DNA from: Rhizophlyctis rosea
Taxonomy: Eukaryota; Chytridiomycota; Chytridiomycetes; Rhizophlyctidales; Rhizophlyctidaceae
DNA: 64,000 nt
Assembly: GCA_027596075.1 (NCBI GenBank)
Contig: JADGJC010000087.1
Location: 62,001 to 126,000 of the forward strand
Reading direction: 5' to 3'
Below, in pieces: positions 22,749-35,838 of the stretch (the stretch's first letter is position 1; the number at the start of each line of letters is the position of its first letter). The position numbers were made by a program, and so were the translations under genes. A model generated the notes under the pieces. The model was not told where the DNA came from. It made no database searches and worked only from the letters and a program-made list of their open reading frames with translations.

Positions 22749-24503
22749 CTAAACAGGTAACAACCCGCTCCTGTCCCACCACTTCACAGCTTCTGGCCGA
22801 TGATGTGTGACTGCCAATCGTTTCCCTTCTTCGGTAAATTTCAGCTCCAATCCGCTTTGCTTCCACCACTTCAAAACCTTCATCTGACCCCTCTTACTTG
22901 CTTCGTGCATTGACTTTTCCGTATACCGTAATTCCAGATGACTATCCTTCCACCATTGCAGCACTTCTACATAACCGTGCTCTGAAGCCCAATCCATGCA
23001 AAAGCTTGTGTACCGCAGGTCCTTCACGTTGTCTCTCCACCAATCTAGGACACGGAATCTGCACCTGCCACTGGCAGCGTCCATAGCCTGCTCCGTAAAC
23101 CGCAATTCAAGACCGCTCCTTCCCCACCAGTCCAACACAGGAATTTGTCCCCTGCTGCTTGCTTCTTCCATTGCCTTGTGCGAGTATTTCAGAGGAAGTC
23201 CGCTTCTTGCCCACCAATCCAAAACAGCAATCTGTCGCTTTGCACTTGCTCGATCGATTGCCTTGTCACTGTACCGCAACTCGAGCCCACTGCCGCTCCA
23301 CCAGTCGAGCACGTCAATTTGTCCCCTTTCACTTGCAAGATCCATGCTAGCTTCTGACCATTCCAAAGTAAGTCCCCTCTTAATCGACCATTCCAGCCAC
23401 CATCTCAACACCGCAAAATGACCGCGTTTCGACGCCTCGTCCATTGCTGCTTTCAAAGACCGTACCTCCAGCCCACTCTTCCTCCACCATTCCAACACCG
23501 CAATATGCCCATTCTTACTCGCCATATCTAAACCCTTTGCCGTGAACTTCAGCTCAAGACCACTTTGCTTCCACCACTCCAACACCCTGACGTGCCCTCG
23601 CTCCGCTGCCAGATCCATTGCTGAAGCGCTATATTCCAACTGCAACCCGCTAGACTTCCACCATTCAAGCACATCAGTGCGGCCGCGCTTGGATGCATAG
23701 TCCATGGAATCTTTGGTGTACTTCAATTCCACCCCACTGCCTTTGAACCATTCCAATACTTCAATTCTCCCCCGCTCGCTAGCCCAATTCATTGCACAGA
23801 ATGTGTGCTTGAACTCGTGCTTATCAGCCAAGTGCATCGCCTTCCACCATTCCAATACTTCTGTATGCCCATCCCGTGCTGCATAATCCACCGCCCGTCC
23901 GTGCCAGATCCACGCAAGCCCACTTCCTTCCCACCAGTCCAGAACCGAAACGTGTCCATTCCGACTTGCCCAATATATCGCCTCACTATGATCACCTTCA
24001 TCTGCTAAATCAACCCCGCAAGTTTTCCACCAGTCCAGAACGGCAATATGCCCGTTCCTTGAAGCAGCAGTCAATGATTCCTGCACAGGCTCCAGTAGGC
24101 TGCTGTCAAACCGCTTCCACCACTCTAAAACTTCTACATATCCCCCTCCACTAGCAAGTTCTACACCTATATAGCCAGGTTCTAAGGGAAGGCCGCTTGC
24201 TGGCCACCACTCCAGGACGTCAACTCTTCCCCTCTCCGAGGCCCAAGTCGTCGCTTTAGCTGAGTATTTCAGGTTGCGGGTGGCCGGAGCCTTCGCTCTC
24301 CAGTTCAGCCACCAGTTCAGGAGGTCGATTTGGCCCTTTTTGGAAGCGTAATCCATGGAGGCGCAGGGCAGTAACGGAATGACCATGTCGCGGAGGGAGG
24401 AGAACTTGTACCGAACGGCAAGGATAACTCCCAGTTTGAAAGCGGTTTCTGGAGGAAGGTAAACAAATATGCCAGGAAGCAACTCGATGGGTAGTAGAAG
24501 CAT
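22749..24503 (-). CDS. 18-unit Trp-Trp ankyrin-like repeat protein with F-box-like head
   Basis: An intronless gene of 584 residues from the ATG at 24503. The head LLLPIELLPGIFVYLPPE looks like a degenerate F-box or related adaptor helix. Eighteen consecutive units of about 28-33 residues follow, with consensus (A)MDxASxRGHxxVLEWWKxSGLELxYS. Examples are AMDLAAERGHVRVLEWWKQSG and KDSMDYASKRGRTDVLEWWKSSG (each cut here). The ASxxGHxxVLxWW core is an ankyrin helix pair with an unusual double Trp where ankyrins have Leu-Leu. The start was chosen because no other ATG lies upstream in frame. The likely role is a protein-binding scaffold, perhaps a ubiquitin-ligase adaptor; that is inference. Confidence 0.85.
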   Translation of the reverse strand: MLLLPIELLPGIFVYLPPETAFKLGVILAVRYKFSSLRDMVIPLLPCASMDYASKKGQIDLLNWWLNWRAKAPATRNLKYSAKATTWASERGRVDVLEWWPASGLPLEPGYIGVELASGGGYVEVLEWWKRFDSSLLEPVQESLTAASRNGHIAVLDWWKTCGVDLADEGDHSEAIYWASRNGHVSVLDWWEGSGLAWIWHGRAVDYAARDGHTEVLEWWKAMHLADKHEFKHTFCAMNWASERGRIEVLEWFKGSGVELKYTKDSMDYASKRGRTDVLEWWKSSGLQLEYSASAMDLAAERGHVRVLEWWKQSGLELKFTAKGLDMASKNGHIAVLEWWRKSGLEVRSLKAAMDEASKRGHFAVLRWWLEWSIKRGLTLEWSEASMDLASERGQIDVLDWWSGSGLELRYSDKAIDRASAKRQIAVLDWWARSGLPLKYSHKAMEEASSRGQIPVLDWWGRSGLELRFTEQAMDAASGRCRFRVLDWWRDNVKDLRYTSFCMDWASEHGYVEVLQWWKDSHLELRYTEKSMHEASKRGQMKVLKWWKQSGLELKFTEEGKRLAVTHHRPEAVKWWDRSGLLPV

Positions 24504-24803
24504 ATTGTTGTAGAGAGTGCTTTGGGAGTATATGAAGATACTGGTATGGATGCAGTGTGATAGACCGAATGATGACGGTGGAAGAGAAGTGGGCAAGAGT
24601 GCCAAAGCAATGAATAAATGAAATCCTTTGAATACGTCCAAGCGGGTGCATGTTGCTTCCAGTCACTTCGCCCGCTGGCACAGTCACACACACGTGACAT
24701 GTCAATCTGCATGAATTACGATGCTCACAATCATCAGAGTCAGAAGCCCTACTTGGCTTGTTGCCAACTCTTACTTGCAGATCATTCATCAGCTGAAAAC
24801 AGA
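24504..24803. promoter_or_regulatory. 300-bp bidirectional upstream region
   Basis: Head-to-head spacing of the WW-repeat gene and the asparagine-synthase-type gene. An in-frame upstream ATG at 24618 would lengthen the plus-strand protein by 62 residues of uninformative, Cys- and His-rich sequence, so I prefer the ATG at 24804. Confidence 0.4.
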
Positions 24804-25871
24804 ATGAGCGAAGATCGAGTTCAAGAAATCCGCCGCATCCTTCTGTCTATACTCAAAGGAGAGGAAGACTCGGCCATTCTTCTATCAGGGGGCCTTGACA
24901 CTTCTATCATAGCTGATCTAGGTCATGACTCCCTGAAGATCACTGAGGCGTACACAGTCCTTTGCGGCCCAACAGAGACAGCGACCGACGAAAAGCATGC
25001 AACAAGAATTGCACAAGACCTCTCCATTCCACACCACATCATTCGTATCCCAAACCCCGTCGATCTTGTCTCCGATGACCCCACTAGTCCTCTGTCCCTG
25101 TGCATTCAAACCCTCAACACTTTCGATCCAATGGAACTCCGCAATTCCGTCGTAGTCGCCCGAACCCTACAGGAATGCGCATCCCACAACGTCACAACCG
25201 TCATAACAGGAGATGGGGCCGACGAGTTATTTGCGGGCTACTCCTTCCTTGCATCCCTATCCCCAGGCAAACTCCGTCGATGGATCGCCCGCACTTCCAT
25301 CCAAATGTCTTTCTCCGTGCGTCCCCTCGCGAGCGCACTAGGCATCAAAAACGTCATCCAGCCTTTCCTCCACCCAGATGTGATTCGATTTGCATTGACA
25401 TGCAAGAGATCCGAGTTGATTGGGACCTGCCCCACCACTGGCAACCCAATGGGCAAGTACATCCTGCGATTGGCTTTCCCAGAAGCACATTCCTGCTGGC
25501 GACGGAAGGATCCCATCGAGGTAGGCAGTGGCACTACCACTCTACCGAAGCTGTTTGAGGCGCTAGATGACAAGGAAGAAGTGGAACGGGAGAAAGGGCG
25601 GATATGGATTGAGGACAAAATCAAGATCAGGGATGTGGAGCATTTACATTACTATCGGGTATTTCGAAGGATATTCTACAAGGAGAGTGATGATGGAAGC
25701 GGTGGGACCTGGACATGTCCAGTGGAGAGGTATGGCAGTGATCCTTGTCGAAGCTGTGGTTTCCAGCTGCAGAGGCCGGAGCAATACTTCTGTGTGGTTT
25801 GTGGGGAGTGGCCGGCACGAGAGGGCGGATTGCCGCAAGATGTAGAGGAGGGTGATGATGTAGATAGTTGA
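24804..25871 (+). CDS. asparagine-synthase-type PP-loop enzyme with C-terminal zinc ribbon
   Basis: An intronless gene of 355 residues. It has the ATP-pyrophosphatase P-loop SGGLDTS (residues 28-34), the downstream ITGDGADELFAGY motif of asparagine synthetase B, and a helical body. It lacks the N-terminal glutamine amidotransferase domain, so any ammonia must come from solution or a partner. After RVFRRIFYKES comes a short tail with CRSCGFQLQRPEQYFCVVC, a four-Cys zinc ribbon absent from classical asparagine synthetases. It may be an AMP-forming amide synthase or a nucleotide/tRNA-modifying PP-loop enzyme; the substrate cannot be assigned. The stop lies 45 bp from that of the convergent EEP gene. 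Confidence 0.85.
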   Translation: MSEDRVQEIRRILLSILKGEEDSAILLSGGLDTSIIADLGHDSLKITEAYTVLCGPTETATDEKHATRIAQDLSIPHHIIRIPNPVDLVSDDPTSPLSLCIQTLNTFDPMELRNSVVVARTLQECASHNVTTVITGDGADELFAGYSFLASLSPGKLRRWIARTSIQMSFSVRPLASALGIKNVIQPFLHPDVIRFALTCKRSELIGTCPTTGNPMGKYILRLAFPEAHSCWRRKDPIEVGSGTTTLPKLFEALDDKEEVEREKGRIWIEDKIKIRDVEHLHYYRVFRRIFYKESDDGSGGTWTCPVERYGSDPCRSCGFQLQRPEQYFCVVCGEWPAREGGLPQDVEEGDDVDS

Positions 25872-25916
25872 CAAGACATCTCTTTGTAAGACTACTTGTA
25901 TTATTGTATTAGAAGT

Positions 25917-26924
25917 TCAAGATTTCAAGTCTTGCCCAGATAAAATGCACAAAACACCATAGTGGTCACTTCCGCAGATCTCGCCAATGCCTTCAAGACA
26001 TGTCCCCTCCTTGCCGACCACGTCAGATTGAACAGCCCTCCATGAACCAATACGAACCGTGCCATCCGACGCCGTTAACTTGCTATCACTACTGGTCTGC
26101 CTATTGGTACCATTGGCAAGCCCTCGAATACTATTAGCCAATTCTGGTTGGTCGTCCACAGCTTCTACATTTCCAACAAGTATACAATCATATCGGCGTT
26201 CTATGTCTTTGTCCCGCTGCGCCGTCCACGATGCAAGAAGGTTGGCTGTGGGCACAAATGTATTTTCCGTGCCGATATCTGTATATAGTGGAACGGAGAA
26301 CTCGGCATGATCCATATGCAAGTTGAAATCACCGCAGACGATGGGAGTGTGCGGGATTGATCCAATTTCACGTTCCGATAGCGATTGTTGCATGAGGGAG
26401 GCACAGATGGAATGTAGACTTTCCAACCGTAGATTGTGACCAGTGCTGTCCTTGTAGCGCGCGTTGAGGTGGACATTCGCAAGTCTGAGGTGCACACCTG
26501 CTTCCTCATCCGAGACTTCTATGATGATACACTTTTTGACCGTGTGCTGCGGTGCCTTTTCGATCACGACCTTGAAGGGAAATCTGGACAGGACTACTTC
26601 GGTTCCGGATTTTGCCCCTTGTTTGCGGACCGTCTCATGATCGTGACTGATGTAGAAACTGGTTTTGACACAGTTGTTGTCAAGTAGAAATTGAAGAAAC
26701 TGATGGGTGCACTCTTGAAGAGCAACGATGTGGGGATTGGAAGATAGAATGGAGGTTAGAATCAGAGGGTAGCGAGTGGCAGCGGGAAGGGTTGGAAAGG
26801 AGTTGGAAAGAACGTTGTAGGTTAAGATGCGAAGGGTGTTCAGCTGTTCCTGCTGAGGATGTGGTTGTGGGAGAGGTGAAAGGAGGGGCGGAGCTGTCGT
26901 AGCTGGACACCACGAGGTGCTCAT
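25917..26924 (-). CDS. EEP-fold nuclease/phosphatase
   Basis: An intronless gene of 335 residues from the ATG at 26924. All endonuclease/exonuclease/phosphatase motifs are present: LTYNVLS, the metal ligand Glu in VALQECT, and the Asn-His pair in LANVHLNA. GDFNLHMDHAEF, RYDCILVG and the terminal GSDHYGVLCIL with catalytic His complete the set. The family spans CCR4-type deadenylases, TDP2-type phosphodiesterases and sphingomyelinases; I cannot choose among them, and there is no membrane or leucine-rich region. A longer in-frame start at 27110 would add 62 low-information residues and place the start inside the upstream gene's promoter, so I prefer the shorter form. Confidence 0.88.
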   Translation of the reverse strand: MSTSWCPATTAPPLLSPLPQPHPQQEQLNTLRILTYNVLSNSFPTLPAATRYPLILTSILSSNPHIVALQECTHQFLQFLLDNNCVKTSFYISHDHETVRKQGAKSGTEVVLSRFPFKVVIEKAPQHTVKKCIIIEVSDEEAGVHLRLANVHLNARYKDSTGHNLRLESLHSICASLMQQSLSEREIGSIPHTPIVCGDFNLHMDHAEFSVPLYTDIGTENTFVPTANLLASWTAQRDKDIERRYDCILVGNVEAVDDQPELANSIRGLANGTNRQTSSDSKLTASDGTVRIGSWRAVQSDVVGKEGTCLEGIGEICGSDHYGVLCILSGQDLKS

Positions 26925-27232
26925 TGTACTATACTGGTAGCAAGCACGAAGTATGGAAGCTCTTGAAGTAGTAGGTGGTCGCTTGACCTGGCGACCTTTG
27001 GACGGCATTTCGTGGCAGTGTTCATGACCGACGTGAGCTTTTGACGTGGAAGGGGGACCTTGAAGATCACACTTGCTTTTGTTGTTGGATGGGTAGTGTG
27101 GCAAAGTCATCCAACTCCGCAGTTAATCACTGTGCCACGTGGCTTCAAACCTTATTTGGGACGCATGGCATCTTCTCGTCCCCCACGAAATATTCCTGAT
27201 CTATTTTCCCAGACAGCAACATCGACAACGAA
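26925..27232. promoter_or_regulatory. 308-bp bidirectional upstream region
   Basis: Divergent spacing between the EEP gene (minus) and the dehydrogenase gene (plus). GTGGCAAAGTCATCCAAC-like sequence at 27098 precedes the plus-strand start; no clear TATA box. Confidence 0.35.
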
Positions 27233-28154
27233 ATGTCTCGCCCGCTGAACGGAAAGCTCGCAATAGTAACCGGAGCCTCAAGAGGTGTGCGCCTATGCAT
27301 CAACTAAAATCCAGGCTTGCAAAAATAACCATCTCCACCCAGGCATAGGAGCAGCAATCGCCACAAACCTCGCCTCAAAAGGCGCAAACATCCTAATAAA
27401 CTACACCTCCCCAACTTCCCAAACCCTCGCCACAACCCTCTGCACAACCCTCGCCCAAACCCACGACGTCAAGACCCTCGCAATCCAAGCAGACGTAGGT
27501 ACACCAGAAGGCACACAATCCATTATACAAGCCGCAAAACACCTAGCCTCCCAATCCCCAACCTCAACCCAATTCCAAATCGACATCATAATCAACAACG
27601 CCGGCATATCAATCAACGCCAACATCCCCAACATCTCAGAAAAAGACTTCACAGAAACCTACCGCATAAACGTCCAAGGTCCCCTCCTCCTAGTCCAAGC
27701 CGCCTACCCATACCTCCCGAAAGACCGCTCCGGCAGAATTGTCAACATCTCCTCTGTATCTTCCTCCACAGGGTTTGTTGGCCAATCCGTATATGGCGGC
27801 ACTAAAGCAGCACTAGAAGCAATGACGAGAACATGGGCACGGGAACTCGCAGAGAACTGTACTGTCAATGCAATCAACCCTGGTCCGGTGGAGGGACCGA
27901 TGTATTCCGCTAATCCCAAGGAGGTTTTGGAGGGGATCAAACCTTGGATTATGCATACGCCGTTGATGAAGGCGAGGGAGGGAGTGGATCCGCCTGATGT
28001 GGTGGCAGAAGCACGGAAGGAGATTAATGGAGGGGGACGGCCTGCGTATGTGGATGAGATTGCTGGGGTGGTGGGGATGTTGGTGGGAGCAGAGGCTGCG
28101 TGGGTGACAGGGCAGGTTGTTTGTGCCAATGGTGGGATGCTTATGCTGCACTGA
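27233..28154 (+). CDS. short-chain dehydrogenase/reductase
   Basis: Two exons (27233-27284 and 27343-28154) give 287 residues. The intron splits the cofactor motif: MSRPLNGKLAIVTGASRG then IGAAIATNLASKG, the TGxxxGIG Rossmann fingerprint. NNAG, the catalytic Ser in IVNISSVSS, and YGGTK (Tyr and Lys) complete the classical SDR active site. After GPVEGPMY comes an insert, and the protein ends VTGQVVCANGGM. Fungal relatives act as 3-oxoacyl reductases or secondary-metabolite ketoreductases with NADPH. The second exon changes codon style abruptly, from C-rich to G-rich wobble positions near 27850, without loss of frame. Confidence 0.93.
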
Positions 28155-28523
28155 AAGTGTTGTTGTTGAATTAAGACACGCTGGGTGTACGGAAGTCAAC
28201 ATCCAAACTCATGAATGACATATGCACTTGATGGAAGACCTTGGAACAGGCACACTTCAATTCAATTCCATTCAGTACAGGATTTGTAGGTTTTCAGTTG
28301 GCGGCTCGATCATATTGTGTGTGTGCCACGGCTGGAGGAGGGGAAGATGATCAATGGACTTCAGGCCCTCGACACGCTGACAACATATGGTCTCCACATG
28401 CATGAGCTCATAAACCTTACACTCTCACACTATCATATCAAACCCAACCAAAATCAAAATATAAATCAACTATCTACATCTATACAGTGGAACGAATCGT
28501 TTTCCAATGCCGTTCACTACAGC
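28155..28523. other. intergenic between convergent genes
   Basis: About 370 bp. It contains an AT-rich stretch near 28440-28470 but no gene; it should hold both transcript ends. Confidence 0.5.
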
Positions 28524-31826
<3,303 letters not shown>

Positions 31827-32591
31827 GAGAAGCGTTGTGATGTTATTGTGGTATGATAACTTGTGATATAAGAAGAGGTTTGGAGTAACAACGGTAACAG
31901 GATGTGGGCCATGTGGCCAAAAATAATGCAGGTGGTGGTGCTGAGTTCATCAGGCTTGGCGCTGCCACTGGATGGCTGTGCCATGATCAACAATCAGTGC
32001 CACGTGAGCCATTACGCAACAGCCTCGGAAAGGATCATCAATTGATCGTCAATCATTGCCTATCCTCAAACTCTATAAATTGCAACCCCCCCTCCCGCTT
32101 CCCCCTCTTTTTCCCTTCGCCCACTCGACATAGCAGCCACCTTTCCGAAGCGTTCTGATGCATAGACTTTCCTTCACGGGGACTCTCCCAGGCCAGTTAC
32201 TCCAGGACCTGCAATGAGGCGGGTAGAGGTTACTTGGGAGTCGGTCGTGTATGCGGATGGCGTCTCTTGGCTTGACGTTGTGAACCAGAGTGGGACCACC
32301 GTGAGTGTAGAGGATCATTGCCTCTACGACTTGCACCATAATGCCACCATATACTTTGGTATATGCCTGTCCCAAGTCAGGAAGAAAGGCAGAGGGTGGT
32401 ATAACTGATATGCAACATAGCATACTGGTATGATAATATGCACGTATTTGAGTCGGTTCTTTCACTAACAACTCCCATCACTCTTTTCGTCAGCCGGACT
32501 CATACGCCTCACGCAATTTTAAACAGGCCATCATACTGTCTACCCACTCCAATATCCTCTTTCAATTCCGTCAAATTCCACGGGACCTTCT
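31827..32591. other. intergenic region between divergent genes
   Basis: About 765 bp. Short open frames on both strands (for example 32214-32408 plus) lack domains and splice support. Pyrimidine-rich near 32085-32120, as often seen upstream of fungal starts. Confidence 0.4.
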
Positions 32592-33471
32592 CCATGAACT
32601 CGCGTCAGCACGTTCTTCTTCCTCAGCTTTATCGCTTCCCACGTCCGCAATTCACTCGGAACTCCACACCTTCCCTATACCTCGGCGACTCAGTAACTGT
32701 TGCGGGTCGCGGATGTGCGATCTTCATTGCCGTCCCCGCTGACCTCCATCCACCACTCTCGTAAGTATCTACCCTCTGGCCTCATCGAAATGGGAAAGGG
32801 AGCGCACATGAAGGCAAAAAGGACCAACCCATCTAGTCGAACGGCAAGAGCCCCAAAAAATCCTCGTAGCTGGCGTGTTTAACACCCCGTAAGCACGTTC
32901 TGTGTGAGCTGGGGCACTTCGTCAGCGATCTCTTTGTTTGCGCTGGGTGGTACATTGTGCCGTCTTGCTGGCGCAAGGTTTGTTATCAACTAGACCTTTT
33001 GGGCCTAGAACCGTAAAGATGAGAAGGTGTGCCGTTCGCTGAAGACTAGAGATATGGACCAAACGTTGGATTGCTGCTCTATGGGTGTGGGGGTGTTTTG
33101 GGGTGTGCGGAGCAAATCGGGGTTGGCGTGTTTAGAATTCTAATGTCTTCTCTTCTTCATTTGCATATTCGGATTTGCCCGCTCCCTTTCCTCGCTAAAA
33201 TCTATGGGCGAACTTTTGTGGGGACGGGATTCGGCGAGTTGGATGGCGGGCTGAAGTCGAGACTGTCAAGCTTTGCAGACTTTTGGGTATGTATCTTGCC
33301 GCTTTTGGTCTGATTGCGCTAATGGAAGTGTCAGTGGCTGACTATGATATCTTCGCAGTCCCACTCTCTTGCCCGATGCGGTGCAAGGGAACGGAAGTCG
33401 GATGTGTTGGGAACAACTTGTATCGGAAGGGCGGGAGTAGCAACATATGGGTTGAATGGGAAACAAGCTAG
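32592..33471 (+). CDS. possible small multi-exon gene, structure unresolved
   Basis: Plus-strand coding-like pieces. An ATG at 32592 opens a frame (MNSRQHVLLPQLYRFPRPQF) to a donor at 32761 (GTAAGT). A basic piece at 32790-32880 reads MGKGAHMKAKRTNPSSRTAR. A piece at 33180-33285 (AKIYGRTFVGTGFGELDGG) ends at a GTATGT donor. A last piece at 33359-33471 reads ARCGARERKSDVLGTTCIGR and stops at 33471. The basic character would suit a small mitochondrial or RNA-binding protein, but I recognise no family and cannot join the pieces with confidence. Confidence 0.25.
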
Positions 33472-33543
33472 CTCATCAACATAGGGTAATGAAGAACGCG
33501 GACCAGATCATTGGCGGTTGGAGCCAGTGATGCTGGATGGCTT

Positions 33544-33653
33544 GCTCCTGCTGGTACAATGGACCAGCTAGCTGGCTCCGGTCCCTTAGGGGTTCGCATC
33601 GGTGTTGGAGACGCACTGGTGCGAGGAGGGTTCGAATCCCTCTCGGAGTCATA
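33544..33653 (+). tRNA. tRNA-like sequence, type II (Leu/Ser-like) 3' half, possibly a pseudogene
   Basis: The 3' half is convincing. A T-arm GAGGG-TTCGAAT-CCCTC follows a long variable arm GCAC-TG-GTGC, as in leucine or serine tRNAs. Upstream, GGT-ACAATGG-ACC at 33553-33565 could be a D-arm, and GCTCC at 33544 pairs with GGAGT at 33645-33649. I cannot find a proper anticodon arm; an intron or decay could explain this. The B-box GGTTCGAATCC is perfect, the A-box is not. Confidence 0.3.
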
Positions 33654-33961
33654 TACATCTTATTTGCGTTGGTACAAATGTTCAACAGCTCTTCATGTCC
33701 ATCAATCTCAATCACCAGATATTGGGCCACAAAGTAACGCCATTGAGTTTGTTTCTCCCCATTCGGCTCGTTTCGGATAACAGTGAATGCTGCTTCCCGT
33801 TGTCATTTAAGTGGCAATCTTTTTGACGTTAATGCCAGGTTCATATCAAGTTTGACATCTCGCCATTCGCAAAAGATTGTTCCTATCCATCATGGCTATA
33901 CCTCTATTATGTCAAAATAGTATCTACATACACACAGCCCCTCCTCCCCATCCCACCCCCC
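33654..33961. other. intergenic
   Basis: About 310 bp between the tRNA-like sequence and the stop of the FAD monooxygenase. C-rich just before 33962, nothing else seen. Confidence 0.4.
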
Positions 33962-35364
33962 TCACAACCTCTCATAAAACCACATCAAATCCTTCTCTCT
34001 GAACACCCTTCCAGTCTCCCGCACCTCCTCATCAAACCGCGCACACACCTTCTTCCCTTCCAAACTGTCAAACCATCGATCCCCAACACCATCCTCTCCA
34101 CCACCAACGATCTTCATAACACCCTTCACGAGCCTTCCCACAGCATTAATGTCACAAACCAATGATAATGTAACTCCCAACGCAGCATTGAAATGTCCCG
34201 TCCGTGCAGCGTCGCCGATGACTACCGTCTGTCCTATGATATTGCTTTGACGGGATGTTTCGGTTACTGTGAAGTGTACGGGGTGGGTGGTGTCTGGTTT
34301 CAAGGGTGTGCCTGCTAGATTTGGAAAGGCGGTGTGGAACCGGGAAATGGCGCCGTCTACTTCTTCGGAATAGGGGCTACGGGTTTGTTCCGCCGTGGTT
34401 GGAGATGGAAGTTGGACGGAAATGACGGGTGGAGAGGATGTGTGGCCGATCATGGCTTGTTTGATGAAGGTTTGGGATGATGGGTCGAAGTGACGGTTGA
34501 AGTAGATGTTGGGGCCGACGGTTGGGATGGATGTTGGTGGAAGGGGGTAGTAGATGAAGTGTTGGGTTGGGGAGTGGATGACGGGTGGGTGGAAGAGGGA
34601 ATCAACGATATCGCTGCGTGATCCGCAGGCTAGGATGGTGACGGCTGGTTTGATTGTATGGGGTTTATGTTGGTTGGGTACTGTCCATGAGACGCTTCCG
34701 TCTTTCGCAACAGAGACGTCGGATACACCGAACTGGACATCGATGATTGTGGGGTACTGCCTTTCGATTGCCGCGTAGAGAGCGTGCTGGAGAGAGCGGA
34801 TAGAAACTGTGGTCATCTCGAAGGGGATATTGTCGTCTGCCACGCGCTGAGCGGAGACGTTCCGCACCCCTCCTTCCACGTTTGCGATGTGATCTTGCAA
34901 TGTTTGTTTATCGAACAATCCAGGCATTTGTACTGAGACCGCTGGGTCGCGCAGACTCCCTACGAAGACATCCATGAGAATTTCCAAGCGTCTCCATGTG
35001 CTCTGCAGAGTTACTCCACGCACATACCAGGCCCTTTGCCCTTAGGGAACGCATAAGCATCGCACATCAGCAACTCCTTGACGTTGCAAAGCTCCAACTC
35101 AGCATCGCTTCGTGCAACTCCAAGTCCTTCCAACTGCTCCAAGGTCCAGTGGGTAACTTGAAATACGTTGCTTCTCGAAAACACGTCCTTGAACGAAGGG
35201 GGAAGCTCTTGTGTTGACGCGGGTGGGGATGACAAGTCGTGTTTACTGCGCTTCTCCAGAACGATTACTGACTGAGCGCCGCTTTGGGCGGCGCAGAGTG
35301 CGGCTGCTAGGCCGACTGGGCCCGCACCCACGATGACCACGGGAGGTTGCTGGTGGTTGGTCAT
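33962..35364 (-). CDS. FAD-dependent monooxygenase-like protein
   Basis: Two exons (35364-35028 and 34959-33962) give 444 residues. The N-terminus MTNHQQPPVVIVGAGPVGLAAALCA (cut) has the GxGxxG FAD fingerprint followed by an acidic VLEKRS strand end. The middle contains VSIRSLQHALYAAIERQYP, the second FAD-contact helix. The C-terminal IGQTVVIGDAARTGHFNAALGV is the GDAAH-like motif, with His replaced by Arg-Thr-Gly-His. Related flavoproteins hydroxylate aromatic or polyketide substrates with NAD(P)H. The intron is 68 nt and splits a Gly codon. The substrate is unknown and there is no biosynthetic cluster around it. Confidence 0.85.
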
Positions 35365-35657
35365 ACCTACTACAACGCTGGTGGTAGATGAGGAATAGAA
35401 GAGATCAGGAGGGGAAGAAGTTTGGCTGGTGGTCGTGGTGGAAGTCCGAGTGCCACAGAAGTGACACGAGGGTCCTTGTGGCCAGGGACAACAATCAAAA
35501 CATAGGCAGCACCTTTCTTATAGCAAGTCTCGTTCACAAGATCCAGACCACAACGTGAAGTGGAGATCAAAACTCAATCTTGATGTTGTATACATATTAT
35601 TATTAAGGTTATTTTACATCCAAATACCATCCGAAGATGTATGTTAATCAGTGTACT
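35365..35657. other. intergenic, upstream of FAD monooxygenase
   Basis: About 290 bp, no gene seen; AT-rich near 35585-35620. Confidence 0.4.
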
Positions 35658-35723
35658 CCTCCTGACTGGACTTGAACCAGTATCCTCGTCTGACGACGGT
35701 GCTTTACATTAAGCTACAGGAAG
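35658..35723 (-). tRNA. tRNA-like sequence, shortened; probable pseudogene or organelle-type tRNA
   Basis: On the minus strand the ends pair as an acceptor (CTTCCTG with CAGGAGG, one wobble). A D-arm GCTT-AATGTA-AAGC and a perfect T-arm ACTGG-TTCAAGT-CCAGT follow. The whole is only 66 nt. The anticodon region folds as CGTC-GTCA-GACG, too small for a normal 5+7+5 arm, so no anticodon can be assigned. The T-arm and acceptor are too good for chance. Confidence 0.4.
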
Positions 35724-35838
35724 AGGGAGTTCGACCCCAACACCCCCAACATTGCTGCGGAGGGCAAACCTCGTCACACTGCCCATGAGGCTACATGCTG
35801 CGGAGGCGGCGAGAAAAAATAATGCCCCCCATCCAATA

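Noticed and set aside
22749..24503. Reading the WW-repeat protein as a pentatricopeptide or TPR protein
   Set aside because: Unit length of 28-29 residues and the ASxxGHxxVL core fit an ankyrin helix pair; PPR (35) and TPR (34) motifs do not match.
24618..24803. Upstream in-frame start for the asparagine-synthase-type gene
   Set aside because: It adds 62 residues without family support and would extend into the divergent promoter region.
26925..27110. Upstream in-frame start for the EEP gene
   Set aside because: The added residues show neither a convincing presequence nor conservation, and they invade the shared promoter.
32073..32471. 132-residue minus-strand open frame
   Set aside because: It translates the pyrimidine-rich leader in reverse (Lys/Gly/Arg run) and has no domain.
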